DNA from: Spirochaetales bacterium | GTDB taxonomy: Bacteria; Spirochaetota; Spirochaetia; Sphaerochaetales; Sphaerochaetaceae | Assembly (NCBI GenBank): GCA_012728215.1 | Contig: JAAYFO010000023.1 | Coordinates: 1 to 41,184, forward strand | Direction: 5' to 3' | DNA length: 41,184 nt | Shown: piece by piece, positions 32,049 through 41,072 of the stretch | How the letters are laid out: each line of letters starts with the position of its first letter | Numbering within the stretch: position 1 is the stretch's first letter | Program-made: the position numbers and the translations under genes | Notes under the pieces: model-generated | What the model was told of the DNA's origin: nothing | Database searches by the model: none | What the model saw: the letters and a program-made list of their open reading frames with translations, nothing else

Positions 32049-33077
32049 TTATTTCGCAGCAAAGATCTTTTCGAACTTCGCTCCCCAGCTGATGATTTCC
32101 TCATCGGAAAGATCTCTTATAGGCCTCACATCGGCGTCCTTGATTCCTTCAATCGGAGGATAGACACCCGGTGTCAGCACATATTCACCAACCTGCTCTG
32201 AAAGAATCCCTGTGGTCTTGTCAGAAAGCCAGAATTCCATGAAGGCTTCAGCGGCATTCGGATGCGGTGAATCAGCAGTGATTGCAATCGCTCTTGGAGA
32301 ACCGAACAACGGCTGTTCCACATGTGCCCATCCAAGCGGTGCTGGAGCTTTGGTGATGATATACTTCGGCATTGAAATTCCGATGAGCATTTCTCCGCTT
32401 TCTATCGGTGCAGGTGTCGGGCCAAACGACTTGACGAACATCGGTGAGTTGGCGGCAAGGCCCTCAAGGAAGGCGTACCAGTTTTCTTCTGAACCGAAAA
32501 CATTGTTTTCCTTCAGCCCGACGAGCCAGGAGATTGTCGTAGCATGGCTTGCAGGATTTGCCATGACGATCTTTCCCTTCCACTTGGGATCGCAGATATC
32601 TTCGTATCTCTTCGGGACATCTTCAGCCTTGACCAATTCAGTATTGTAAATGAGTGCGACATATTCGATTCCGAACTGATAGATTCCACCATTGTTTCTT
32701 GTCCATTCAGGGTATGTCTCTCCAATCGGCGATACATAATCCTTGATCACACCCTGATCCTTGAGTATCTCAAGCACCGGAAGTGGCGCCTGAAGGACAT
32801 CAGCCTGAAGCTTGCCTGCCGCGAACTCAGTCAGAACAGTCGAAACGAAATTCGCTGTGGAAAGACGTGTGACTTCAGCTGTGATCCCGGACTCGGAATT
32901 GAATGTCTCGATGACCGGCTCAATACCGGTGATGCTGGCATACATCGTGACCTTGTCCTCAAGGGTCTTGCTTTCACTCTTGACTTCCTGGCCTCCTGCT
33001 GCAAACAGCATGCCACCAACGGACAACAACACAACAAAAACAACAGCTCGCTGACAATAGAAAAAGGCTGCCTCCAC
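32049..33077 (-). CDS. ABC transporter substrate-binding protein (Fe3+-type family); 5' end uncertain
   Basis: VVFVVLLSVGGMLFAAGGQE signal; VTMYASITGIEPVIETFNSESGITAEVTRLST...; the GTG at 33077 overlaps a terminator hairpin. Confidence 0.82.
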   Translation of the reverse strand: MEAAFFYCQRAVVFVVLLSVGGMLFAAGGQEVKSESKTLEDKVTMYASITGIEPVIETFNSESGITAEVTRLSTANFVSTVLTEFAAGKLQADVLQAPLPVLEILKDQGVIKDYVSPIGETYPEWTRNNGGIYQFGIEYVALIYNTELVKAEDVPKRYEDICDPKWKGKIVMANPASHATTISWLVGLKENNVFGSEENWYAFLEGLAANSPMFVKSFGPTPAPIESGEMLIGISMPKYIITKAPAPLGWAHVEQPLFGSPRAIAITADSPHPNAAEAFMEFWLSDKTTGILSEQVGEYVLTPGVYPPIEGIKDADVRPIRDLSDEEIISWGAKFEKIFAAK

Positions 33078-33097
33078 TCTATGAATGGAAACAGCCT
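33062..33097 (-). terminator. Rho-independent terminator of clpB
   Basis: Minus strand GGCTGTTTCCA-TTCATAGAG-TGGAGGCAGCC then TTTTTCT. Confidence 0.8.
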
Positions 33098-33117
33098 TGA
33101 AAAGATCCGGATTACTT

Positions 33118-35691
33118 CTATTTGGTCATTGTAAGCTTTCCACCTACGACATCCAGACTGATTGTATCCCCATCTGTGAAACGTCCACCAAGAAGCTCCT
33201 TTGCAAGGGGATTCTCCACATCGTTCACCAACGCCCGCCTGATTGGACGAGCACCGAAATCAAAAGAGAACCCGTTATCGCAGATCATCTGGGAAACGGC
33301 AGGAGTCCACTTGAGTCCGAGACCCTTCTGGGCAAGACGATCTTCCAACTGCTTCATCTGAAGTTCGACGATCTTCTTGATTGCACTTCGATCAAGTCTG
33401 TTGAATACTATGATCTCATCAATTCTGTTGATGAATTCAGGTTTGAACGAATGACGGATGATATCGACAACCTTCTCCTTGGCAACATCAAAATCGACAT
33501 TTCCAAGAATCTCTCCAGATCCAAGGTTGCTTGTCATGATGATTATAGTGTTACGGAAATCAACCACTCTGCCCTGACCGTCAGTCAGTCGGCCATCGTC
33601 AAGAAGCTGAAGAAGAATATTTAAGACATCAGGATGCGCTTTCTCGATCTCATCAAACAGAATCACCGAATACGGTCGTCTTCGGACTATTTCAGTAAGC
33701 TGTCCGCCTTGATCATATCCAACGTACCCAGGAGGTGCTCCGATAAGCCGTGAGACTGAGTACTTCTCCATGTATTCGCTCATGTCGATTCTGGCAAGAG
33801 CCTTCTCGTCATCGAAGAGGAAATCTGCAAGAACCTTTGCAAGCTCCGTCTTTCCCACTCCAGTAGGACCAGCGAAGAGGAACGAGCCTAGGGGCCTGTT
33901 CTGGTCCGAAAGACCAGTCTTGTTACGCCTGATTGCATTGGCAACAGCACTTACAGCCTCGTCCTGACCGATTATCTTCTTGTGGAGAGTGTCTTCCAGC
34001 ATTAGATACTTGTTCATTTCACTGGACAGCATTTTTCCCACAGGAATGCCTGTCCAAGTGGACACAATCTTGGCAATGTCCTCTTCTCCAACTTCCTCTC
34101 TGAGAAGCGAACCTCCCTCCTGCAGCTTCTTGAGCTGCTCGCTCTTATCCAGAACGCTTTTTGAAAGTGACGGAATCTGGCCATGCATGATCTCGGCAGC
34201 TTTAGCCAAGTCGCCGTTTCTCTCGGCAATCATCTCATCTGTCTTGAGTTTGTCAATCTGAGCCTTGCTGCTTCTGATCTCATCAATGACCTTCTTCTCA
34301 TTCTCCCACTTCAGATGCATAGAATTATGTTTCTCAGTCAGATCGGCAAGTTCATCCTTGATCTTATCCAGCCTCTTGAGAGAGTTGGAATCAGTCTCCT
34401 TTGAAAGAGCTTGCTTCTCAATATTAAGCTGAAGCATCCTTCGGCCGATCTTATCAAGCTCCACAGGCTGACTTTCGATCTCCATCTTCAATTGGCTTGC
34501 GGCTTCATCCACCAGGTCAATTGCCTTGTCTGGAAGAAAACGATTGGTGATATATCTGTTGGAGAGAACCGCTGCCGCTACCAAAGCATCATCAGTTATC
34601 CTGACTCCATGATGAACCTCGTATCTTTCCTTGATTCCCCTGAGAATCGCTATGGTATCCTCTACCGATGGTTCCTTTACATAAACAGGTTGGAAACGGC
34701 GTTCCAAGGCCTTGTCCTTCTCAATATACTTTCGGTATTCATCCAAAGTAGTGGCTCCCACAGTATGGAGCTCACCTCTGGCCAAAGCCGGCTTTATCAA
34801 ATTTGACGCATCGGTGGATCCTTCTGCGGCTCCTGCTCCCACTATGGTATGAAGCTCATCAATGAACAGAATGATCTGTCCATCACTCTTGGCGACATCG
34901 TTGATCACAGCCTTCAGCCGCTCCTCAAACTCACCACGATACTTCGCACCAGCGACAAGCTGTCCCAGATCAAGCTCCAGAAGCCTCTTGTCCTTCAGCG
35001 ATTCCGGCACATCCTTGGAGACTATCCTTTCGGCCAGTCCCTCAATTATCGCCGTCTTTCCGACACCTGGCTCTCCTATAAGAACTGGATTGTTCTTCGT
35101 CTTTCTGGAAAGAACCTGCATCACCCGCCGTATTTCCTCATCTCGACCTATGACTGGGTCCATCTTTCCTGTCTTGGAAAGAGCAGTGATGTCCTTGCAG
35201 TATTTGTCCAGTGCCCCGAACTTGCTTTCGGCATCCTCGTCAGTCACACGCTGATTTCCCCGCAGGCTCTTGAGAGCCTCGAGCATTGAATCACGCCTTA
35301 GCCCGAACTTTCTGAAAAGCTCACCGACCCCATCGTCCTCATCCATCATCGACAGGATGATATGATCGGTGCTGATGAACTCATCCTTCATTGAAGCAGC
35401 TTCTTCCTGACTCCGTGAAAGCACGTTGTTAAGATGTCTGGAAATCACGACCCCTCTGTTGGAACCATAGCTCTTTGGGTCCTTGTCTATAAGGATTCCA
35501 AGTTCGGACAGAATCACCTTGGGATCTGCTCCAAGCTTCTGAAAAAGCCCCTGAGCCAACCCATTCTCCTGCTTAAGAAAGCAGTAAAGAAGATGTTCCG
35601 AACCAATCTCGGCGTTGTTGTTCTTTGCGGCGAGGGCTTGGGAATCATTGACTGCTTCCTTAACCTTGACTGTAAATTGATCAAAATTCAT
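33118..35691 (-). CDS. clpB: ATP-dependent chaperone ClpB
   Basis: [14 protein letters not shown]; Walker motifs [15 protein letters not shown] and [45 protein letters not shown]; start trimmed to the ATG after GGAG. Confidence 0.97.
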   Translation of the reverse strand: MNFDQFTVKVKEAVNDSQALAAKNNNAEIGSEHLLYCFLKQENGLAQGLFQKLGADPKVILSELGILIDKDPKSYGSNRGVVISRHLNNVLSRSQEEAASMKDEFISTDHIILSMMDEDDGVGELFRKFGLRRDSMLEALKSLRGNQRVTDEDAESKFGALDKYCKDITALSKTGKMDPVIGRDEEIRRVMQVLSRKTKNNPVLIGEPGVGKTAIIEGLAERIVSKDVPESLKDKRLLELDLGQLVAGAKYRGEFEERLKAVINDVAKSDGQIILFIDELHTIVGAGAAEGSTDASNLIKPALARGELHTVGATTLDEYRKYIEKDKALERRFQPVYVKEPSVEDTIAILRGIKERYEVHHGVRITDDALVAAAVLSNRYITNRFLPDKAIDLVDEAASQLKMEIESQPVELDKIGRRMLQLNIEKQALSKETDSNSLKRLDKIKDELADLTEKHNSMHLKWENEKKVIDEIRSSKAQIDKLKTDEMIAERNGDLAKAAEIMHGQIPSLSKSVLDKSEQLKKLQEGGSLLREEVGEEDIAKIVSTWTGIPVGKMLSSEMNKYLMLEDTLHKKIIGQDEAVSAVANAIRRNKTGLSDQNRPLGSFLFAGPTGVGKTELAKVLADFLFDDEKALARIDMSEYMEKYSVSRLIGAPPGYVGYDQGGQLTEIVRRRPYSVILFDEIEKAHPDVLNILLQLLDDGRLTDGQGRVVDFRNTIIIMTSNLGSGEILGNVDFDVAKEKVVDIIRHSFKPEFINRIDEIIVFNRLDRSAIKKIVELQMKQLEDRLAQKGLGLKWTPAVSQMICDNGFSFDFGARPIRRALVNDVENPLAKELLGGRFTDGDTISLDVVGGKLTMTK

Positions 35692-35725
35692 ACACCTCTC
35701 CTTCAATCAAATCATTTACCTTCTA

Positions 35726-35754
35726 AATTTAATCAAGGAAGCGTCAAATGGCAA
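35726..35754 (-). promoter_or_regulatory. Sigma70-type promoter for clpB
   Basis: Minus strand TTGCCA-N17-TAAATT; no CIRCE element seen. Confidence 0.45.
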
Positions 35755-35768
35755 CTTTTTCCGTTTAA

Positions 35769-37247
35769 TCAATCTTCACTGCAGAACCGTCTTATCAGCG
35801 TCATGTAGAAATCCAATGCACGACCGCAGTTTTCGACAGAAAGCCGTTCGTTCGAATTGTGCATCCTGCCAAGTTCATCAAAATCAAGAAAAGCTGGGCT
35901 GAAACGGTATATGTGGTCACAGATTTTACTGTAGAATCTGGCATCAGAACCACCTGCCATGAAATAAGGGACAGCAATCGTATCGTCGAAGATGGAATTT
36001 ATCACCATTCTCAGGTTCTCGAATTGTTCACAATGAATCGGCGAAACCGAACTCTGTAGTTCACCCTTCATCAGCTCAATCTTCACCCTTCGATCTCTGA
36101 TAACTTTTTTCAACCACCTTGATACACTCTCAAAGTCGTCCGGATTCATGATTCTGACATTGACCACTGCTGAAGATTCATCACTGATGACGTTGGCAGC
36201 TTCAGAACCTCTGCACATGGTCACAGCATGGGTAGTTCGGATGAAAGCCGCAAACTTGGGATTCAATCTGAAAATCAGGAATACAAGAGGCCGGGATATC
36301 CATATGTTTGAAAATAGAACAGAGAAAGCTCCTCTGGTATTGCCTCCGACGGCATCGAAGAACCATTTCATCGGAACAGCCAGATGACAAGGCATCTGTG
36401 CCCTCTCCACCCTGTACATCGCTCTTCCAAGTATTCCCAAGGAAGTTGGGTTGGCAGGCGATGAAGAATGACCGCCCTTCTTTCTAACGGACAGCCTGTA
36501 ATTCACATGCCCTTTCTCAGCGACACCTACCACTGCCACATGAGAACGAATCTGCTTCATAAGCTGATCCATCACGGCACCGCCTTCATCCAGCAGCATG
36601 TGGAAGTGGATTCCACGTCTTGCAAGTTCCTCTGCAAGCTTGACAGCTCCGTCACCTGCAACCTCTTCGTTTGTTCCAAAGCCTATGTAAAGCGACCGTT
36701 TCGGGACAAATCCTGATTTAAGCAGGTTCTCGACAGCAGCAAGTATTCCGGCAATCTGAATCTTCACATCGAATGTGCCTCTCCCCCAGACAAACCCATC
36801 GGCTACATCGCCATCGAAAGGGCCATGCTCCCATTCTTCAGTGTTGCCTTCAGGAACGACATCCTGATGAGCAGTAAGAAAAATCGGCTCATCATCAGAG
36901 TTCTGCCCTTTCCAGAAGTAAAGGAGATTCCCATTTCCTATGACTTCGCAAGTTAGATTCTGATAAACGAGAGGAAAGTCATCCTTAAGTATCTGATGGA
37001 GCTTGTCAAACTCTTTCCAGTCCATGAGCTTTGCATCAGGACGGGAGACAGTTCTGCATCTGATGAGCTTTGAAAGCACTTTGACGACATCAGACTTGGC
37101 AAAATCAGTGGCTGGCACGGTCTCAGTCTTCTGTGACTTGTACACCATGGCGCATTTGCGTTTTCCATTTGCAACAACAATCATAACAAACAGCAATACA
37201 ATTAATACAAATGCCACAATCAATAAAACCCAGGCAAAAACACCCAT
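35769..37247 (-). CDS. Membrane-anchored M20 family peptidase (carboxypeptidase-like)
   Basis: N-terminal TM; LTAHQDVVP, WGRGTFDVK, FGTNEEVAGDGA, GGSDARFY. Confidence 0.9.
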   Translation of the reverse strand: MGVFAWVLLIVAFVLIVLLFVMIVVANGKRKCAMVYKSQKTETVPATDFAKSDVVKVLSKLIRCRTVSRPDAKLMDWKEFDKLHQILKDDFPLVYQNLTCEVIGNGNLLYFWKGQNSDDEPIFLTAHQDVVPEGNTEEWEHGPFDGDVADGFVWGRGTFDVKIQIAGILAAVENLLKSGFVPKRSLYIGFGTNEEVAGDGAVKLAEELARRGIHFHMLLDEGGAVMDQLMKQIRSHVAVVGVAEKGHVNYRLSVRKKGGHSSSPANPTSLGILGRAMYRVERAQMPCHLAVPMKWFFDAVGGNTRGAFSVLFSNIWISRPLVFLIFRLNPKFAAFIRTTHAVTMCRGSEAANVISDESSAVVNVRIMNPDDFESVSRWLKKVIRDRRVKIELMKGELQSSVSPIHCEQFENLRMVINSIFDDTIAVPYFMAGGSDARFYSKICDHIYRFSPAFLDFDELGRMHNSNERLSVENCGRALDFYMTLIRRFCSED

Positions 37248-37300
37248 AGCATAGCCTCTCGAACTATATGAAATAATCCAGCATGATCTTCGTTATAAAA

Positions 37301-37322
37301 ATAGTCCGCATCTGCGGACTAT
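37301..37322 (-). terminator. Terminator after the TetR gene
   Basis: Minus strand ATAGTCCGCA-GA-TGCGGACTAT then TTTTAT. Confidence 0.8.
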
Positions 37323-37350
37323 GATTATTCAAATCATCTGTGATCTGATT

Positions 37351-37941
37351 CTACTCCAGTTTCTTCAGTATTTCCAGCTGTGAATGCAGCACAGTTCTCA
37401 CTACCTCCGCACTATCGTGAGAAAAATAAGTCAACTGGAAGCAGTATGACTCCAAAAGTATGACAATGCGTCTCACTTCAATGTCCACATCACAGTCAGA
37501 AATCACTCCATCACGGATTCCAGATCGCAGAAGTCTTCTAATCAGGTGCTGAAGCTTTGCGGTCCTTCGATACACCGCATCCTCCAACTGCTGATCAATC
37601 TTGCTGACTGCAACTATAAGGTTCCTTATCTGGTCGATATTGCGTGCAGCAGTGTCCATGATATCATCACAGATATCCAGTATTCCATTGAGAGGATGGC
37701 TCTTTCCTGTCCATTCAACCTCGCTGTACTTTACAAACATATCCTCGGTGGACTGCTTGAGAGCATAGTAGTAGATGTCTTCCTTGTTCTGGAAATACTG
37801 ATAGAGAGTCGCCCGAGAAAGACCACTGCTCTTTGCAATATCACTGAGATTCGAATCGTCATACCCATCTCGTGCAAATACTTCCAAAGCAACTTTCAGT
37901 ATCATTTCCTTGCGCTTCTCATGGTCTACTTTCTTAGGCAT
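37351..37941 (-). CDS. TetR family transcriptional regulator
   Basis: MPKKVDHEKRKEMILKVALEVFARDGYDDSNLSDIAKSSGLSRATLYQYFQNKEDIYYYA; start trimmed; SD AGGAGAG. Confidence 0.92.
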   Translation of the reverse strand: MPKKVDHEKRKEMILKVALEVFARDGYDDSNLSDIAKSSGLSRATLYQYFQNKEDIYYYALKQSTEDMFVKYSEVEWTGKSHPLNGILDICDDIMDTAARNIDQIRNLIVAVSKIDQQLEDAVYRRTAKLQHLIRRLLRSGIRDGVISDCDVDIEVRRIVILLESYCFQLTYFSHDSAEVVRTVLHSQLEILKKLE

Positions 37942-37995
37942 CTTGCTCTCCTGACGTGAGTTGATATAATAATAATAGCACAGGAACGTTTTTTT

Positions 37996-38012
37996 CACAA
38001 TTGTAAATTGTG
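37996..38012. promoter_or_regulatory. Candidate operator upstream of the tetR gene
   Basis: CACAATT-GTA-AATTGTG, perfect 7-bp arms, just upstream of TATTAT and the tetR SD. Confidence 0.5.
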
Positions 38013-38118
38013 TCAAACACCAGCAGGCAAATGCTGAACACTGAAAACACTACGCCATTCACTTGTTAATTTTCAAGTAAAAAGCCCTCAAAAGCTGCCG
38101 CAATATTCATCGGCCTGA

Positions 38119-38922
38119 TCAGAAAGTCAGTACAACTTCTCCATTAGGATAGGTGGAGGCCACCCAGTTGCGAACTTCATCACTCTGCAGAGCGGCAATC
38201 AAGGCTACTATTGCAGGATCTTTCTCATGACCTTCCTTGACTGTGATGATATTCACATACGGGCTATCTGCACCTTCGATGAACAGTCCATCCTCATTGG
38301 CCTTAAGTCCGGCAGGAATGGCATAGTTCCCGTTGATGACTGCAGCATCCACATCAGGCAGAACGCGAGGAATAGTCGCGGCTTCCAGCTCAGAGAACTT
38401 CAGGCCAAGCTTGTTCTCTGAAATATCCTGAACTATGCTGTCAAGCTTGCTTGGATCCTTGAGCTTTATCAGACCGGCGGACTGAAGAAGAAGAAGTGCT
38501 CTCCCTTCATTGGTCGGGTCGTTTGGAATGGCAATCAACGAACCTTTTTTAAGCTGATCAAGCGACGAAATCTTCTTTGAATATACTGCCAGTGGCTCGA
38601 TATGGATTCCACCTGCGTTTGAAAGGTGATAGCCATGCTCGGTATTGAATGAAACCATGTAAGGTATGTGCTGGAAGAAGTTGGCATCAAGTTCTCCTTC
38701 TTCCAGAGCGGTGTTCGGTGTGACATAATCAGTGAACTCTACGATCTGAAGATCAATTCCCTGTGCTGAGAGATCATCCTTGACAAGATTCAGCATCTCT
38801 GCATGAGGAACTGGAGTTGCTCCAACCTTAAGCACCTGCTTTCCTGATTCCTGGGATCCCTGGGCACACACTGCACAGACGACAAATATCGCAACAAAAG
38901 CGCAAACTAAAATTTTTTTCAT
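38119..38922 (-). CDS. metQ: MetQ/NlpA family methionine-binding lipoprotein
   Basis: KVGATPVPHAEMLNLVKDDL, YVTPNTALEEGELDANFFQHIPYM, LIAIPNDPTNEGRALLLLQ; start at MKKILVCAF with SD ATAGGAG. Confidence 0.93.
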   Translation of the reverse strand: MKKILVCAFVAIFVVCAVCAQGSQESGKQVLKVGATPVPHAEMLNLVKDDLSAQGIDLQIVEFTDYVTPNTALEEGELDANFFQHIPYMVSFNTEHGYHLSNAGGIHIEPLAVYSKKISSLDQLKKGSLIAIPNDPTNEGRALLLLQSAGLIKLKDPSKLDSIVQDISENKLGLKFSELEAATIPRVLPDVDAAVINGNYAIPAGLKANEDGLFIEGADSPYVNIITVKEGHEKDPAIVALIAALQSDEVRNWVASTYPNGEVVLTF

Positions 38923-39022
38923 ACTATTACTCCTATCGGACAAACACACCCGAAACAATTCACTGATCGACGACCAGAGCCAAAACTAAAACGAAAAATA
39001 CCTGAAATAGGATACGAAGAAA

Positions 39023-39088
39023 TCATGCCCTCCCGGGCATCATCATGAGAGACATTGCACAGAAATCAAAACAAAATGCAGTTCTCAT
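39023..39088 (-). CDS. Candidate 21-aa Met/Cys-rich leader peptide upstream of metQ
   Basis: ATG..TGA translating to MRTAFCFDFCAMSLMMMPGRA; SD AAAGGAG at 39095-39101 with 6-nt spacing; promoter-like TTGACT-N17-TAATGT just upstream. Confidence 0.6.
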   Translation of the reverse strand: MRTAFCFDFCAMSLMMMPGRA

Positions 39089-39116
39089 GTATTTCTCCTT
39101 TAAAAGTATTGTCAGC

Positions 39117-39145
39117 ACATTAACCAAATTTTTGAATTTAGTCAA
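39117..39145 (-). promoter_or_regulatory. Promoter and overlapping dyad for the leader peptide/metQ
   Basis: TTGACT (39140-39145), 17-nt spacer, TAATGT (39117-39122); dyad TTGACTAAATT-caaa-AATTTGGTTAA at 39120-39145, 9 of 11 positions symmetric. Confidence 0.55.
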
Positions 39146-39258
39146 CCATGTCATGCACAATTATTTCTATCAAACAAATATACACTGTTTATTTTATTAT
39201 ATAACAACGAATTGCTTTATTCACAAATTGCATAAAAATACAACAGTATATTTTGTCG

Positions 39259-39924
39259 TCAGCGTTTTTCCATCAAGTCAGCACTGATCTTGTTTCCAAT
39301 GACTTGAATAATCTCAACCATCACCAAGATCACAACCACAGCTGCAAGAAGCACATCGGTGCGCCATCTCTGAAAACCATATCTGATTGCAAGGTCGCCT
39401 AATCCACCACCACCTATCGTACCAGCCATAGCACTGTAGCCAATCAGATTGATTATCGTCAAAGTCACACCTGATACCAATGACGGCATGGCTTCCGGAA
39501 GCAGAACCTTGAATACTATCTGTTTGTTGGTGCTTCCCATTGCCTTTGCAGCCTGAATCACTCCAGGATCAACTTCCTTAAGTGCAGATTCAATTACTCT
39601 TGCAACGAATGGAGCAGCGGCTATGGAAAGAGGAACTATGGTTGCAGCCGTTCCAATGCTCTTGCCTAGAATCAATCTGGAAAGAGGAAACAGCACTATC
39701 ATCAGAATCAGAAACGGAAAGGATCTGAGGACATTGACAATCCGTCCAAGCACCTGATTAAGAACCTTCATCGGCTTTATTCCGCCTTGGTCCTCCGGTA
39801 AGCTGACACAGAGCAATACACCAACCGGCAGCCCAAGCAGCATGGAGAATACAGTGGAAAAGAAAACCATTATCAAAGTCTGCAAAGTGGCGTTACCCAC
39901 AAGTCTTAGAACTTCATTCATCAA
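39259..39924 (-). CDS. metI: Methionine ABC transporter permease MetI
   Basis: TLQTLIMVFFSTVFSMLLGLPVGVLL...NVLRSFPFLILMI...GYSAMAGTIGGGGLGDLAIRYGFQRW. Confidence 0.95.
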   Translation of the reverse strand: MMNEVLRLVGNATLQTLIMVFFSTVFSMLLGLPVGVLLCVSLPEDQGGIKPMKVLNQVLGRIVNVLRSFPFLILMIVLFPLSRLILGKSIGTAATIVPLSIAAAPFVARVIESALKEVDPGVIQAAKAMGSTNKQIVFKVLLPEAMPSLVSGVTLTIINLIGYSAMAGTIGGGGLGDLAIRYGFQRWRTDVLLAAVVVILVMVEIIQVIGNKISADLMEKR

Positions 39925-40933
39925 CTCCCTCCTCGACTACGATACCCTGCTTTACAAGATACTCTATCGCAGCCTTGCGGTTTTCTTCATCACCACTTAT
40001 ATCACAGACGATCGTACCCATCTGTTCACCTTCGACATGCTGTACTCCACCGGCACGGATGTTCACTTCCACAGGAAGATACCTGCAAAGTCTGCTTAGA
40101 ACTGGGGTATCGGTCATTCCACCTCTGAATCGGAGTGTATAACGGCCACCCTTTCTTGACCAGCGGACCAGCTCTTCATCCTTCTGACTGGAATCAACAG
40201 CCAGTGTCATCAGATGCGCAAGGAAATCCTTGGTGACTTTGCTCTTGGGATGAGAGAACAGTTCGGAAACGGGGCCGCTCTCAGCAACACCGCCTTCATC
40301 AAGAACTGCCACATAGTTGCAACTGTCGCGGACAACTTCCATCTGGTGGGTTATCATGACGACAGTCAGGTTCATCTTTTTCTGTATCTGCTTGATCAAA
40401 TCCAAAATAGCCCTTGTGGTCTGAGGATCCAAAGCACTTGTGGCTTCGTCACAGAAAAGGATATCAGGCTTGTTTGCCAAGGCTCGTGCGATAGCTACAC
40501 GCTGTTTCTGTCCACCACTCAATTTGCTTATGGGAGTTTCGATTCTGTCTGCCAGACCAACAAGGTCCATCAGCTCAAAAACTCGTTTTTCAATCTGTTC
40601 CTTGCTCATTCCACAGATTTCAAGAGGATAAGCGACATTTCTGCCCGCTGTCCTGGAAGAGAACAAATTGAAATTCTGGAAGATCATCCCAATCTTTCTT
40701 CGCTGGGCAATCAATTCGTCCCTATCAAGCTGATCAACTCGCTTATCGTCAAACCATACACTACCTGAATCAGGCTTTTCCAGCAGACTCATCATTCTGA
40801 CCAACGTGGACTTGCCTGCGCCGGACTTTCCTATTATGCCGAAAATCCTGTTCTCAGGAATCTCCAACGAAATATCGCTGACAGCATGGAGCGACCCATA
40901 GTGCTTGACCAGATTTTTTAAAGTAATCCTCAT
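39914..40933 (-). CDS. metN: Methionine ABC transporter ATP-binding protein MetN with C-terminal NIL-type domain
   Basis: GIIGKSGAGKSTLVRMMSLLEKPDSG, KLSGGQKQRVAIARALANKPDILFCDEATSALDPQTT; overlaps metI. Confidence 0.95.
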   Translation of the reverse strand: MRITLKNLVKHYGSLHAVSDISLEIPENRIFGIIGKSGAGKSTLVRMMSLLEKPDSGSVWFDDKRVDQLDRDELIAQRRKIGMIFQNFNLFSSRTAGRNVAYPLEICGMSKEQIEKRVFELMDLVGLADRIETPISKLSGGQKQRVAIARALANKPDILFCDEATSALDPQTTRAILDLIKQIQKKMNLTVVMITHQMEVVRDSCNYVAVLDEGGVAESGPVSELFSHPKSKVTKDFLAHLMTLAVDSSQKDEELVRWSRKGGRYTLRFRGGMTDTPVLSRLCRYLPVEVNIRAGGVQHVEGEQMGTIVCDISGDEENRKAAIEYLVKQGIVVEEGVDE

Positions 40934-40965
40934 GCTATGTTGTCCTCCCAAAAAAACTTCCCCTC

Positions 40966-40994
40966 ACTTAACCATAATTGGACACAAAATTCAA
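40966..40994 (-). promoter_or_regulatory. Possible metN promoter
   Basis: Minus strand TTGAAT-N17-TTAAGT. Confidence 0.4.
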
Positions 40995-41072
40995 CTCCTA
41001 TCATCAGGTCTTGATATAAGGAATTGGTTTTATGTCCTGTAGGGAAATCGAAGGGAAAAAAAGATAAAAAAA

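Noticed and set aside
35707-35768. CIRCE/HrcA element upstream of clpB
   Set aside because: No TTAGCACTC-N9-GAGTGCTAA found; only a sigma70-like TTGCCA-N17-TAAATT.
39045-39287. Plus-strand 80-aa ORF in the metI-metQ gap
   Set aside because: Antisense to the leader region and metI end, AT-driven composition, no SD recognised; the minus-strand leader ORF explains the SD and promoter signals better.
40952-41072. Possible SAM riboswitch or Met T-box before metN
   Set aside because: Only about 120 nt between the 5S gene and metN, no S-box or T-box (TGG..N..) conserved core recognised; Infernal would be needed to exclude it fully.
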